NCBI RefSeq assembly: GCF_014647635.1
Contig: NZ_BMPO01000004.1
Coordinates: forward strand, 248,001 to 312,000
Origin: Pseudomonas matsuisoli
GTDB lineage: Bacteria; Pseudomonadota; Gammaproteobacteria; Pseudomonadales; Pseudomonadaceae
Length of the DNA: 64,000 nucleotides
Reading direction: 5' to 3'
Shown here: positions 8,796 through 23,656 of the stretch, one piece after another
Position numbering within the stretch: position 1 is the first letter of the stretch
How the letters are laid out: each line of letters starts with the position of its first letter
Notes under the pieces: generated by a model
Told to the model about the DNA's origin: nothing
What the model saw: the letters and a program-made list of their open reading frames with translations, nothing else
Database searches by the model: none
Translations under genes and position numbers: made by a program

Positions 8796-10160
8796 CTACT
8801 TTTTCGTCTTGGTTGGGCGGGCCCAGCCTTCGATATTGCGCTGGCGGGCACGTCCCACCGCCAAGGTATCTGCGGGTACATCCTGCGTGACCGTCGAACC
8901 CGCTCCGGTCGTGACCCGATCGCCCAGCGTCACCGGCGCGACCAACGCGCTGTTCGAGCCTATGAACACGTCTTCACCCATTACGGTACGGTGCTTGTTC
9001 GCCCCATCGTAGTTGCAGGTGATGGTGCCGGCGCCGATATTGGTCCGTGCGCCGATGTCGGCATCGCCCAGGTAGCTCAAATGACCGGCTTTGGCACCCT
9101 CGCCCATGCGGGCGTTTTTCAGTTCGACGAAGTTGCCCACGTGGGCACGAGCGCCAAGCACGGCACCGGGGCGTAGACGCGCGAAGGGACCACAGTCGGC
9201 ACCTTCGCCCAATTCTGCACCTTCGAGATGCGAGTTGGCTTTGACGATCGCACCCTGCCGCAGCACGCTGTCGCGGATGACGCAATTCGGTCCGATCTGT
9301 ACCCCGTCCTCGATGAGCACCTTGCCTTCGAGAATGACGTTGACGTCGATCAGCACATCACGCCCGACCGTGACTTCACCGCGGACATCGAAGCGTGCCG
9401 GATCCAAAAGTGTCACGCCTTGCGCCATGAGGCGTTTCGCCGCGCGGAATTGGTAGTGGCGCTCGAGCTGTGCGAGCTGGAAACGGTCATTCGCACCGAG
9501 CACTTCCATTGGGTCGAGCGCCTGCACGGTTTCGACGACAAGACCGTCGGCTACGGCCATGGCAATGACGTCGGTCAGGTAATACTCGCCCTGCGCATTG
9601 TTGTTCGACAGTCGTCCCAACCACTCAGCGAGGCGCTTGCCCGGCACCGCAAGAATGCCTGTGTTGCCCTCCCGAATAGCACGTTGCGCCTCGCTGGCAT
9701 CCTTTTGTTCGACGATTGCCTGAACGGAACCCGATTCATCCCGAACGATACGCCCGTAGCCAGTAGGATCGTCCAGCACGACGGTCAGCAACGCGATTCG
9801 ATCATCAGTGACCTTCGCCAGCAGGCGATCGAGGGTATCGCGCTCAATCAGCGGGACATCACCGTAGAGGATCAGTACGCGATCGGCACTCAGATGCGGA
9901 AGCGCTTGGGCGACGGCATGACCGGTACCCAGTTGTTCGGCCTGCAGAACGAAATTTACATCGGCACCTTGGAGGCGTTCCCGCACTTTCTCTGCGCCAT
10001 GGCCAATGACCACTTGGAGGCTCATTGGCTCCAGCGAACGTCCGCAGTCCAAGACGTGGGACAGCATCGCCTTGCCAGCGACCGGGTGGAGCACCTTCGG
10101 CAGCGAGGAGCGCATCCGGGTACCTTGGCCGGCGGCAAGAATGACGATATCCAACGACAT
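8796..10160 (-). CDS. glmU: Bifunctional UDP-GlcNAc pyrophosphorylase / glucosamine-1-P acetyltransferase
   Basis: 454 residues, standard size. The N-terminal uridyltransferase domain begins [23 protein letters not shown], with the nucleotide loop [11 protein letters not shown] and Lys in [11 protein letters not shown]. It includes LYGDVPLI and EYYLTD. From about residue 250 a left-handed beta-helix of hexapeptide repeats forms the acetyltransferase domain ([23 protein letters not shown]). It makes UDP-GlcNAc in the cytoplasm. It is separated from glmR by 174 bases, which include the 14-bp palindrome GGCAGGGCCCTGCC at 8751-8764. Confidence 0.98.
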   Translation of the reverse strand: MSLDIVILAAGQGTRMRSSLPKVLHPVAGKAMLSHVLDCGRSLEPMSLQVVIGHGAEKVRERLQGADVNFVLQAEQLGTGHAVAQALPHLSADRVLILYGDVPLIERDTLDRLLAKVTDDRIALLTVVLDDPTGYGRIVRDESGSVQAIVEQKDASEAQRAIREGNTGILAVPGKRLAEWLGRLSNNNAQGEYYLTDVIAMAVADGLVVETVQALDPMEVLGANDRFQLAQLERHYQFRAAKRLMAQGVTLLDPARFDVRGEVTVGRDVLIDVNVILEGKVLIEDGVQIGPNCVIRDSVLRQGAIVKANSHLEGAELGEGADCGPFARLRPGAVLGARAHVGNFVELKNARMGEGAKAGHLSYLGDADIGARTNIGAGTITCNYDGANKHRTVMGEDVFIGSNSALVAPVTLGDRVTTGAGSTVTQDVPADTLAVGRARQRNIEGWARPTKTKK

Positions 10161-10246
10161 GAGCTTCTCCTGACGACCAGCGTCTCAGCGAAAAAAGGGG
10201 ATTCTATCGAGGCCGCCGCGACGTTGACCATCACGGTAGCGGATTC

Positions 10247-10280
10247 CAAAAACGAAAAAAGGCAGCCGAGGCTGCCTTTT
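10247..10280 (-). terminator. Rho-independent terminator of the atp operon
   Basis: GGCAGCC (10261-10267) and GGCTGCC (10270-10276) form the stem. In the minus direction the stem is followed by TTTTTTCGTTTTT, a clear terminator just after atpC. On the plus strand TTTT follows the stem, so it may act weakly in both directions. Confidence 0.85.
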
Positions 10281-10295
10281 CGCGAGTGCGTATGC

Positions 10296-10721
10296 TTAGC
10301 GCTTGGCCTGGCGGCGCAATTGCTGAATGGTACGCAGCTGTGCGGCTGCTTCGGCCAGCTGGGCCGACGCGGTGCCGTAGTCGAAGTCGGCGTTCTTTCC
10401 AGCCAGCGCCTGTTCAGCGGCCTTGACCGCTTCCTGCGCTGCCGCCTCGTCGAGATCACCGGCACGTGAAGCCGTATCAGCCAGCACCTTCACGATGGAA
10501 GGTTGGACTTCGAGGAAACCACCCGAGATGTAAAACACCTCCTCCTCACCGCCCTGCTTGACCAGGCGAACCGGACCCGGCTTGAGATCGGTGATCAACG
10601 GCGCGTGGCCGGGTGCAATACCCAAGTCACCCAGGTTGCCGTGCGCAATCACCATCTCGACCAGACCGGAGAAGATTTCGCCTTCTGCGCTGACGATATC
10701 GCAATGGACAGTCATAGCCAT
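10296..10721 (-). CDS. atpC: ATP synthase F1 subunit epsilon
   Basis: 141 residues, the usual Pseudomonas length. The N-terminal beta-sandwich includes [15 protein letters not shown] and [19 protein letters not shown]; the C-terminal helical hairpin (residues about 90-141) is the part that inhibits ATP hydrolysis. Epsilon belongs to the central stalk with gamma. GAGG six bases upstream supports the ATG at 10721. Last gene of the operon, with a 49-base gap to atpD that contains a stable hairpin. Confidence 0.97.
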   Translation of the reverse strand: MAMTVHCDIVSAEGEIFSGLVEMVIAHGNLGDLGIAPGHAPLITDLKPGPVRLVKQGGEEEVFYISGGFLEVQPSIVKVLADTASRAGDLDEAAAQEAVKAAEQALAGKNADFDYGTASAQLAEAAAQLRTIQQLRRQAKR

Positions 10722-10740
10722 CTTTAACCTCGTATCGACC

Positions 10741-10763
10741 TGGGCGCCCGATAAGAGCGCCCG
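10741..10763 (-). other. Intercistronic hairpin between atpD and atpC
   Basis: GGGCGC (10742-10747) pairs with GCGCCC (10757-10762) around a 9-base loop. No T-run follows, so it is more likely an mRNA stability or processing element than a terminator. It lies within the 49-base gap. Confidence 0.5.
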
Positions 10764-10770
10764 GGTTCAC

Positions 10771-13036
<2,266 letters not shown>

Positions 13037-13072
13037 GCAACACCTATATAGGTCACCTATCGGTTAGCAGGA

Positions 13073-13088
13073 GGGGGCTTACGCCCCC
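13073..13088 (-). other. Intercistronic hairpin between atpA and atpG
   Basis: GGGGGC (13073-13078) and GCCCCC (13083-13088) form a compact six-pair stem with a TTAC loop. No U-tract follows in the direction of transcription. It may tune the relative yield of the two cistrons. Confidence 0.5.
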
Positions 13089-13096
13089 ACCGCCGC

Positions 13097-14641
13097 TTAC
13101 CAGGTCTGGGTGGACTTGAACTTCTCGATGCCGGCCTTGATGCCTTTATCGATATCGTCGTTGAAGTCACCCTTCTCGTTGATCTTCGCCATCAGCTCGG
13201 CGTGATCACGGTTGAAGTAGGCGATCAAAGCGGCTTCGAAGCTGCCGATCTTGGCCAGCTCGATATCAGTCAGGAAGCCACGCTCAGCGGCGTACAGGCT
13301 CAGGGCCATCTCGGCGATGGACATAGGCGCGTACTGCTTCTGCTTCATCAGCTCGGTTACACGCTGACCGTGCTCGAGCTGCTTGCGGGTCGCCTCGTCC
13401 AGGTCCGATGCGAACTGGGCGAATGCCGCCAGTTCACGGTACTGGGCCAGTGCCGTACGGATACCACCTGACAGCTTCTTGATGATCTTGGTCTGCGCGG
13501 CGCCACCAACGCGGGATACCGACACACCGGCGTTGACCGCAGGACGGATACCCGAGTTGAACAGGCCGGTTTCCAGGAAGATCTGACCGTCGGTGATGGA
13601 GATTACGTTGGTCGGAACGAACGCGGAAACGTCACCCGCCTGGGTTTCGATGATCGGCAGTGCCGTCAGCGAGCCAGTCTTGCCAGTTACGGCACCATTG
13701 GTGAACTTCTCGACATAGTCGGCGGATACGCGGGATGCGCGCTCCAGCAGACGGCTGTGGAGATAGAACACGTCACCTGGGTAGGCTTCGCGGCCCGGCG
13801 GACGGCGCAGCAGCAGGGAGATCTGACGGTAAGCGACAGCTTGCTTGGACAGGTCGTCGTACACGATCAGTGCATCTTCACCGCGGTCACGGAAGTATTC
13901 GCCCATGGTGCAGCCGGCGTAAGGAGCCAGGAACTGCAGCGCTGCGGATTCGGAAGCCGAAGCGGCGACGACGATGGTGTTGGCCAGCGCGCCGTTCTCT
14001 TCCAGCTTGCGAACCACGTTGGCGATGGTCGACTGCTTCTGACCGACAGCAACGTAGACGCAACGGATACCGCTGTTCTTCTGGTTGATGATCGCGTCGA
14101 CCGCCATGGCGGTCTTACCGATCTGACGGTCACCGATGATCAGCTCACGCTGGCCACGGCCGACCGGGATCATCGCATCGACCGACTTGTAACCGGTTTG
14201 AACCGGCTGGTCGACCGACTGACGCCAGATCACGCCCGGGGCGACTTTCTCGACCGCATCGGTAGCGCTGGCATTGATCGGACCCTTGCCATCGATCGGA
14301 TTGCCGAGGGCGTCGACGACGCGACCCAGCATTTCCGGACCGACCGGCACTTCAAGAATACGGCCGGTGCACTTGGCACTCATGCCTTCTTGAAGGCTGG
14401 TGTAGGCACCGAGGATTACCGCACCGACGGAGTCCTGCTCGAGGTTGAGCGCCATACCGTAGACGCCGCCCGGGAACTCGATCATTTCGCCGTACATGAC
14501 GTCGGCGAGACCGAATATGCGCACGATACCGTCAGAAACGCTGACGACGGTGCCTTCGTTACGGGCCTGGGAAGAGACGTCGAGTTTCTCGATACGTCCC
14601 TTGATGATTTCACTAATTTCGGAAGGATTGAGTTGCTGCAT
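13097..14641 (-). CDS. atpA: ATP synthase F1 subunit alpha
   Basis: 514 residues. The N-terminus [20 protein letters not shown] is typical. The nucleotide-binding P-loop is [13 protein letters not shown] near residue 170, followed by the conserved [12 protein letters not shown]. Alpha binds nucleotide without catalysis and alternates with beta in the hexamer. It is preceded by atpH with a 21-base gap. Confidence 0.99.
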   Translation of the reverse strand: MQQLNPSEISEIIKGRIEKLDVSSQARNEGTVVSVSDGIVRIFGLADVMYGEMIEFPGGVYGMALNLEQDSVGAVILGAYTSLQEGMSAKCTGRILEVPVGPEMLGRVVDALGNPIDGKGPINASATDAVEKVAPGVIWRQSVDQPVQTGYKSVDAMIPVGRGQRELIIGDRQIGKTAMAVDAIINQKNSGIRCVYVAVGQKQSTIANVVRKLEENGALANTIVVAASASESAALQFLAPYAGCTMGEYFRDRGEDALIVYDDLSKQAVAYRQISLLLRRPPGREAYPGDVFYLHSRLLERASRVSADYVEKFTNGAVTGKTGSLTALPIIETQAGDVSAFVPTNVISITDGQIFLETGLFNSGIRPAVNAGVSVSRVGGAAQTKIIKKLSGGIRTALAQYRELAAFAQFASDLDEATRKQLEHGQRVTELMKQKQYAPMSIAEMALSLYAAERGFLTDIELAKIGSFEAALIAYFNRDHAELMAKINEKGDFNDDIDKGIKAGIEKFKSTQTW

Positions 14642-14662
14642 TGCTCTGCTGCCCCTTCAAAC

Positions 14663-15199
14663 TCAAGATTTCAACGCTTCGGCCAGCTTCGCGATTTTGC
14701 CGCGAACCGAGCCATCGATAACCAGGTCGCCGGCGCGGATCACGACACCACCGATGAGGGCGGGGTCTTCCGCGGCGTGCAGACGCACTTCCCGGCTGAG
14801 CCGTGCGCTGAGAACCTTGGCGAGTTTGTCTTGCTGATCTGCGCTCAATGCGAAGGCACTGGTCACTTCCACGTCCACCGATTTTTCCTGTTCGGACTTG
14901 TACAGTTCGAACAGCGATGCGATCTCAGGCAGAAGCAGGAGACGCTCGTTCTCGGCGAGAACCTGAATGAAGTTCTGGACCTGTGCATTGAGCTCGTCGC
15001 CACACACCTCGTTGAAGGCAGCGGCTTTTTCTGTACTCGTCAAACGCGGAGCCTTGAGCATGCGCTGCACGATGTCGTCTTGCGACACGGCAGCACCCAG
15101 GGCCAGCATGGCCGACCAAGCGGCCAGTTGCTGCTGTGCCCGGGCATGCTCGAAGGCAGCCTTGGCGTAAGGTCGGGCCAGCGTGGTCAGTTCTGCCAT
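14663..15199 (-). CDS. atpH: ATP synthase F1 subunit delta
   Basis: 178 residues. [19 protein letters not shown] is the family N-terminus, and the C-terminal [20 protein letters not shown] is the conserved signature. Delta links the b-subunit stalk to the top of F1. It lies between atpF (11-base gap) and atpA. Confidence 0.97.
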   Translation of the reverse strand: MAELTTLARPYAKAAFEHARAQQQLAAWSAMLALGAAVSQDDIVQRMLKAPRLTSTEKAAAFNEVCGDELNAQVQNFIQVLAENERLLLLPEIASLFELYKSEQEKSVDVEVTSAFALSADQQDKLAKVLSARLSREVRLHAAEDPALIGGVVIRAGDLVIDGSVRGKIAKLAEALKS

Positions 15200-15210
15200 G
15201 TCGCCCTCGC

Positions 15211-15681
15211 TTAGATTTCGGCGGCCAGTTTGTTAACCAGCTCCGCATGTGCGTTTTGATCGATGCTGGAACCGAGAATCTTCTCGGCGCCAGAGACAGC
15301 CAGCAGGCCCACTTGGGCACGCAGGGCATCCTTGACGCCATTGAGTTCCTGTTCGATCTCCGCACGAGCTTGACCTTTCACGCGCTCCGCTTCGTCACGA
15401 GCCTGTTCACGGGCTTCGTCGACGAGTTGGTTAGCACGCTTCTTGGCCTGCTCGATGATTTCTGCCGCCTGGGCCTTCGCCTCGCGCAGTTGCTCGCCCG
15501 CTTTCTCTTGGGCTAGCTCCAGGTCACGAGTCGCACGGCTGGCAGCGTCCAGACCATCAGCGATCTTCTTCTGGCGTTCGCGCAAAGCCGTGATGACCGG
15601 AGGCCACACGAACTTCATGCAGAACAGCACGAAGATGAAGAAGGCAACGGACTGGCCAATCAGGGTTGCATTAATGTTCAC
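15211..15681 (-). CDS. atpF: ATP synthase F0 subunit b
   Basis: 156 residues. One N-terminal membrane helix ([20 protein letters not shown]) is followed by a long charged coiled coil rich in Ala, Glu, Lys and Arg, which is the peripheral stalk. Length and position match the Pseudomonas gene. It is followed by atpH and preceded by atpE. Confidence 0.97.
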   Translation of the reverse strand: MNINATLIGQSVAFFIFVLFCMKFVWPPVITALRERQKKIADGLDAASRATRDLELAQEKAGEQLREAKAQAAEIIEQAKKRANQLVDEAREQARDEAERVKGQARAEIEQELNGVKDALRAQVGLLAVSGAEKILGSSIDQNAHAELVNKLAAEI

Positions 15682-15738
15682 GCCAACACCTCGCTCGTTC
15701 GTTGTCCATCCAAACCAATCCTCTCAATGAAGAGTGGA

Positions 15739-17387
<1,649 letters not shown>

Positions 17388-17517
17388 CTCGGCAGATTTC
17401 CTCTGGCTTTCTGTAGAGTGCGCCAGTTCGTGATTTGGCATTGGATGCGGCGGCCAAAATGCGCGCAGAGTATAGGGGCCACACACACCCCATTCAACTG
17501 CTGGGTAGCCTTTTCCG

Positions 17518-17537
17518 ATTGGCGCTACAGCGCCAAT
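17518..17537 (-). other. Inverted repeat between parB and atpI
   Basis: ATTGGCGCT and AGCGCCAAT are perfect 9-base arms around AC. It lies right after the parB stop. The expected U-run is missing (CGGAAAAGG follows on the minus strand), so it is a possible weak terminator or mRNA 3' stabiliser. Confidence 0.5.
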
Positions 17538-17541
17538 TGTT

Positions 17542-18414
17542 TCAGCGGATGTGGGCCAGAACGCCCTGCAACTCATCCAGCGAACTGTAGCGGATCACGA
17601 GCTGGCCTTTGCCTTTCTGCCCATGCTTGATCTGGACCGGAGACCCCAGACGCTCTGCCAGGCGCTGTTCCAGACGACTGATGTCAGGGTCTGCGACCGG
17701 CGCCTCAGTCGCCTTCGGTTTACCGTTCAACCATTGACGCACCAGCGCTTCCGTTTGCCGAACCGTCAGACCGCGTGCGACAACGTGTCGCGCCCCTTCA
17801 ATTTGCTGATCAACGGGCAGTCCCAGCAGCGCACGCGCATGCCCCATCTCCAGATCGCCATGGGAAAGCATCGTCTTGACCTCTTCAGGGAGCGCGATGA
17901 GGCGCAAGAGGTTGCTAATGGTCACCCGGGATTTGCCAACGGCCTCGGCTACTTGGGCCTGGGTTAGTTGAAATTCCTGCTGCAGACGCTGGAGTGCGAT
18001 CGCCTCCTCCAGCGGATTAAGGTCTTCGCGCTGGATGTTCTCGATGAGCGCCATCGCGACCGCTGCTTCATCCGGCACTTCGCGGACGATGGCGGGAATT
18101 CGCTCGAGCCCAGCCTGCTGACTGGCGCGCCAGCGACGCTCGCCGGCGATGATTTCGTAACGGGTCTTGCCGATGGGACGTACGACGATCGGCTGCATGA
18201 CGCCTTGCGCCTTGATGGATTGCGCCAGTTCCTCCAGCGCAGCCGGATCCATGTCACGGCGCGGTTGATACTTGCCGCGCTGGATACGTTCCAGTGGCAA
18301 TTCCTGCAATTCGCGACGATCCGTCTGCAGGGCTTGTTCTTCCAGTTTCGGCACGCTGGTGTTACCCAGGAGTGCATCGAGCCCCCGTCCGAGTCCTCGT
18401 TTCTTCGCAGCCAT
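17542..18414 (-). CDS. parB: Chromosome-partitioning protein ParB
   Basis: 290 residues. The N-terminus MAAKKRGLGRGLDALLG is the ParA-interacting segment. The CTP-binding/ParB-N box includes IAGERRWRASQQAGLERIP, and the helix-turn-helix is around LTQAQVAEAVGKSRVTISNLLRL. The C-terminal part is the dimerisation domain. ParB binds parS, loads as a CTP-dependent clamp and organises the origin for segregation. Perfect parS sites occur in this window within recF. It is cotranscribed with parA, 9 bases apart. Confidence 0.97.
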   Translation of the reverse strand: MAAKKRGLGRGLDALLGNTSVPKLEEQALQTDRRELQELPLERIQRGKYQPRRDMDPAALEELAQSIKAQGVMQPIVVRPIGKTRYEIIAGERRWRASQQAGLERIPAIVREVPDEAAVAMALIENIQREDLNPLEEAIALQRLQQEFQLTQAQVAEAVGKSRVTISNLLRLIALPEEVKTMLSHGDLEMGHARALLGLPVDQQIEGARHVVARGLTVRQTEALVRQWLNGKPKATEAPVADPDISRLEQRLAERLGSPVQIKHGQKGKGQLVIRYSSLDELQGVLAHIR

Positions 18415-18423
18415 GCGGATTCC

Positions 18424-19212
18424 TTAAGCGGTAGCCGTTCTGCCGCGGGTGCGCTGGCGTCGGACCAGTTCACCAGCTAGCGCCAGATAGGCGACAGCTC
18501 CGCGGGATTGTTTGTCGTACACCAGCGCCGGCATGCCGAAACTCGGTGCCTCGGCCAGGCGCACGTTGCGCGGAATGACCGCATCGTAGAGCTTGTCGCC
18601 GAAATGCTGCTTGAGCTGCGCGGTGACGTCGTTGGTTAGGCTGATGCGCGGGTCGTACATCGTGCGCAGCAGTCCTTCGATCTTGAGATTCGGATTGAGC
18701 AAGGCGCCGATGCGCTGAATGCTGTTGATCAAGTCGGTCAGCCCTTCCAGTGCGTAATACTCGCATTGCATCGGGATGATCACCCCGTCGGAGGCGACCA
18801 AGGCATTGATCGTCAGCATCGACAGAGACGGCGGACAGTCAATGAGAATGTAATCGTAGTTCTCACGAATCGGTGCCAGCGCTTCGCGCAACCGGTTTTC
18901 CTTCGCAGGCATTTCCAGCAACGCGACTTCCGCGGCGGTCAGATCCCGGTTGGCCGGCAACAGCTGGTAGCCACCGTGCTCGGAAAACTGCATGGCGTCG
19001 ATCAGACTGCAGTCGCCGACCAGGACGTCGTAGATCGAATGTTCCAGAGACACCTTATCGACGCCGCTGCCCGTGGTGGCGTTGCCCTGTGGATCAAGGT
19101 CAATCAACAGCACCCGACGTTTCGTGGCCACCAGCGATGCGGCCAGATTGATGCAGGTGGTGGTCTTGCCCACCCCGCCCTTCTGGTTAGCGATCGCGAA
19201 AACCTTGGCCAT
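18424..19212 (-). CDS. parA: Chromosome-partitioning ATPase ParA (Soj)
   Basis: 262 residues. The deviant Walker A motif KGGVGKTT is at residues 11-18, with the signature Lys at 11, and LIDCPPSLSMLT is the Walker B region. No N-terminal DNA-binding domain is present, as is usual for chromosomal ParA. It moves the ParB-parS complex over the nucleoid. Two bases separate its start from the rsmG stop. Confidence 0.97.
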   Translation of the reverse strand: MAKVFAIANQKGGVGKTTTCINLAASLVATKRRVLLIDLDPQGNATTGSGVDKVSLEHSIYDVLVGDCSLIDAMQFSEHGGYQLLPANRDLTAAEVALLEMPAKENRLREALAPIRENYDYILIDCPPSLSMLTINALVASDGVIIPMQCEYYALEGLTDLINSIQRIGALLNPNLKIEGLLRTMYDPRISLTNDVTAQLKQHFGDKLYDAVIPRNVRLAEAPSFGMPALVYDKQSRGAVAYLALAGELVRRQRTRGRTATA

Positions 19213-19214
19213 GA

Positions 19215-19870
19215 CTAGGGTCCCTCCGAAAACGTGCGGCGCAGTATCAGCAGATGGCGTTCACCTTGGCAACCGGGGACTGTCAGCACGTGGGTGGCTT
19301 CACGCTGGAAATCGTCCGGCAATGCTTGCAGCTCGTCGTCTGGATGAATGCCCTTCATGGCCAGCCAACGCGTATCCGCATCACCCAGGCACCGTGTCCA
19401 GTCGGTGAAGTCCGCCAGACTGCTGAAAGCCCGCGAGACGATGCCATCGAGCGGACGTTCTGGCTGGAACGCTTCGACTCGACCGTGGATCACCTCGACA
19501 TTGGCGAGCTTGAGCTCCAGCTTGACCTGAGTCAGGAAGCGAGTCTTCTTGCCGTTCGAATCCAACAGCGTGAACTGACGTTCAGGGAACAGAATCGCCA
19601 AGGGAATCCCCGGCATGCCCCCGCCGCTTCCCACATCGAGCCAGCGCGGCCCCAGGTTATCCACAAACGGTGCCACGCTCAGGCTATCCAGCAAATGGCG
19701 CGAGACCATTTCATCGGGATCGCGAACGGCCGTGAGGTTGTAGGCTTTGTTCCATTTGACCAGCAGCGCTAGGTATGCCAACAACGACGCCTGCTGCGAC
19801 ACGCTGACCGACAAACCCAACGTGCGAATACCTGCGGCGAGTTCTTCCGCATGCCGTTCGACGATAACCA

Positions 19871-19871
<1 letters not shown>
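19215..19871 (-). CDS. rsmG: 16S rRNA (guanine527-N7)-methyltransferase
   Basis: 218 residues. The SAM-binding loop is [15 protein letters not shown], preceded by [17 protein letters not shown], both conserved in RsmG/GidB. It methylates G527 in the 530 loop of 16S rRNA; loss gives low-level streptomycin resistance in other bacteria. The ATG at 19871 shares its A with the mnmG TGA stop (TGATG), which points to translational coupling; a TTG just before it is a less likely start. Confidence 0.95.
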
Positions 19872-21763
<1,892 letters not shown>

Positions 21764-21844
21764 CACGCACCTCGTGCCTGTTCCGGAAGGGGGAAAGAGA
21801 AAAGGCGGCAAGTATAGGGATTTAGGTCGGACGAATGAAGGGTC

Positions 21845-22144
21845 TTGAACAAAAAATAGACAGTAGCGTTATGGCATGAGTGGTTAAGAATAGAAAAAAG
21901 AAAAGAAGGTTTATAAAGCTTGGTTTTTACAGCTATGTATAGGGCGGCGGTTTTCTGTGGATAGATCGCTACATGCGCCATCATTCGTGGGCTAGGCTGA
22001 TGGTTGAACGCTGTGACAAAGCCCTGCGGATCCTCTGCGCAAGCCGGTGACAAGATGTGCATAAGCAGCCCGCTTATCCACAGGCAGATATATCCACCGT
22101 TTTTGACACGTGTTATCGACCGAGCTGAAGGCGGGTTTTCCACA
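21845..22144. other. DnaA-box cluster with AT-rich stretch in the mnmG-mnmE gap
   Basis: The 467-base gap 21764-22230 holds no gene I can support. It has an A/T- and purine-rich stretch at about 21849-21931. DnaA-box-like 9-mers follow: CTATCCACA (minus, 21956-21964, one mismatch), TTATGCACA (minus, 22056-22064), a perfect TTATCCACA (22074-22082) and TTTTCCACA (22136-22144, one mismatch). The layout resembles an origin. The E. coli oriC also adjoins gidA (mnmG). It may be a second, perhaps inactive, origin or a DnaA-binding regulatory locus. Confidence 0.55.
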
Positions 22145-22230
22145 GGCCTTACGAAGGGAATTCAGGGGTAAAAAGAGGATAAAGCGATGCGAGTATGTGC
22201 CCGGCATTGCACCGGGCGTATGGCGTGAGG

Positions 22231-23598
22231 TTATTTGCCGATGCAGAAACTGGAAAAAATGCGGCCCAGTAGATCATCAGAGCTGAAAGCACCAGTGATT
22301 TCACTCAACGCTTGCTGAGCGTGGCGTAGGTCTTCGGCGAGCAGCTCTCCGGCGCCCGCGCCAATGAGTTGGCCGCGTCCGTGTTCCAGATGATCCGCAG
22401 CACGCCTGAGCGCATCCAGGTGCCGTCTGCGCGCGCTGAAACCGCTTTCCGCGGTTTGCTCGAACCCCATGCAAGCCTTCAAGTGCTCCCGCAAGAGATC
22501 GATTCCCACGCCATCGCGGGCGGACAGCGCAAGCGATACTGCGCCGTTGGTGTTGCTAGAGAGGCACGAGGACTCACCGCTGAGGTCCGCCTTGTTGCGT
22601 ATGAGCGTAACTTTGGTAGGTACGGGTCGACTTTGAAGAAACTCGGGCCACAACGCGAAGGGATCTATGGCTTCGGGCGCCGTGGAATCCACTACCAGCA
22701 GGACGCGGTCGGCATTATGAATCGCGTCCAGCGCGCGCTCGACGCCGATGCGCTCGACCTGATCGTCAGTCGTTCGCAGGCCTGCAGTGTCGATGATATG
22801 CAGCGGCATGCCGTCGATGTGGATATGTTCGCGCAAGACATCCCGCGTTGTGCCAGCGATGTCAGTGACGATAGCGGCTTCACGGCCGGCAAGGGCGTTA
22901 AGCAGGCTCGATTTGCCTGCATTGGGCCGACCGGCAATCACCACGTTCATACCTTCGCGCAATAGCGCGCCCTGCGATGCTTCCTTCACGACCAAGCCTA
23001 ACGCGGCGCGAACCCCATCTAGCAGGCCTAGGACATGACCATCCGCAAGAAAGTCGATCTCTTCCTCTGGAAAATCGATCGCGGCCTCGACATGGATGCG
23101 CAGCGCGATGAGCTGCTCGGTGAGCGCGTGAACTCGCCGGGAGAACTCGCCTTGCAGCGAACGCAGCGCATTGCGCGCGGCCTGCTCCGAGCTCGCCTCG
23201 ATGAGGTCGGCGATGGCTTCCGCCTGCGCAAGATCGAGTTTGTCGTTGAGAAAGGCTCGCTCGCTGAATTCACCCGGCCGTGCCTGACGTGCGCCCAGCG
23301 ATATGCACCGTCGCAGCAAGAGATCGAGCACAACGGGTCCGCCGTGGCCCTGTAGCTCCAGAACGTCTTCACCGGTGAAGGAATGCGGGCCTTGAAAATA
23401 TAACGCGAGGCCTTCGTCGATGACCTGCGCCTGTTCGTCGGTGAAGGGGCCGTAGAGCGCATACCGCGCAGGCGGTACTTTTCCACAGATTGATTGCGCA
23501 ATGTCCCGTGCTTTGGGACCGGACACACGAACGATACCGACCCCGCCGCGTCCCTGTGCGGTAGCGACGGCGGCAATGGTGTCTTGAATATGGGTCAT
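22231..23598 (-). CDS. mnmE: tRNA modification GTPase MnmE
   Basis: 455 residues. The N-terminal tetrahydrofolate-binding domain begins [22 protein letters not shown]. The inserted G domain has G1 GRPNAGKSS near residue 224, the G3 motif DTAGLR and NKAD. The C-terminus FCIGK supplies the invariant Cys of the C(I/L/V)GK motif. It partners MnmG in wobble-uridine modification. The gene follows yidC by 58 bases, with a hairpin between them. Confidence 0.98.
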   Translation of the reverse strand: MTHIQDTIAAVATAQGRGGVGIVRVSGPKARDIAQSICGKVPPARYALYGPFTDEQAQVIDEGLALYFQGPHSFTGEDVLELQGHGGPVVLDLLLRRCISLGARQARPGEFSERAFLNDKLDLAQAEAIADLIEASSEQAARNALRSLQGEFSRRVHALTEQLIALRIHVEAAIDFPEEEIDFLADGHVLGLLDGVRAALGLVVKEASQGALLREGMNVVIAGRPNAGKSSLLNALAGREAAIVTDIAGTTRDVLREHIHIDGMPLHIIDTAGLRTTDDQVERIGVERALDAIHNADRVLLVVDSTAPEAIDPFALWPEFLQSRPVPTKVTLIRNKADLSGESSCLSSNTNGAVSLALSARDGVGIDLLREHLKACMGFEQTAESGFSARRRHLDALRRAADHLEHGRGQLIGAGAGELLAEDLRHAQQALSEITGAFSSDDLLGRIFSSFCIGK

Positions 23599-23617
23599 GA
23601 GAAATCCCCAGATAGCA

Positions 23618-23645
23618 GAACGCCCCTCGAGGGGGCGTTCGTTTT
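23618..23645. terminator. Hairpin between yidC and mnmE
   Basis: GAACGCCCC (23618-23626) and GGGGCGTTC (23632-23640) pair over a TCGAG loop. TTTT follows on the plus strand only, whereas both flanking genes are on the minus strand. It is therefore more likely an attenuating or stabilising element of the yidC-mnmE transcript than a full terminator. Confidence 0.5.
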
Positions 23646-23656
23646 ACGTTGCGTGG

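Noticed and set aside
9228-10469. Plus-strand open frame opposite glmU
   Set aside because: Shadow of glmU and of the atp terminator region; no independent support.
13757-15214. Long plus-strand open frame opposite atpA and atpH (485 codons)
   Set aside because: It is antisense to two unambiguous ATP synthase genes, and its translation is biased to Asp, Arg and Val in the manner expected from the complement of GC-rich coding DNA. No family motif was seen.
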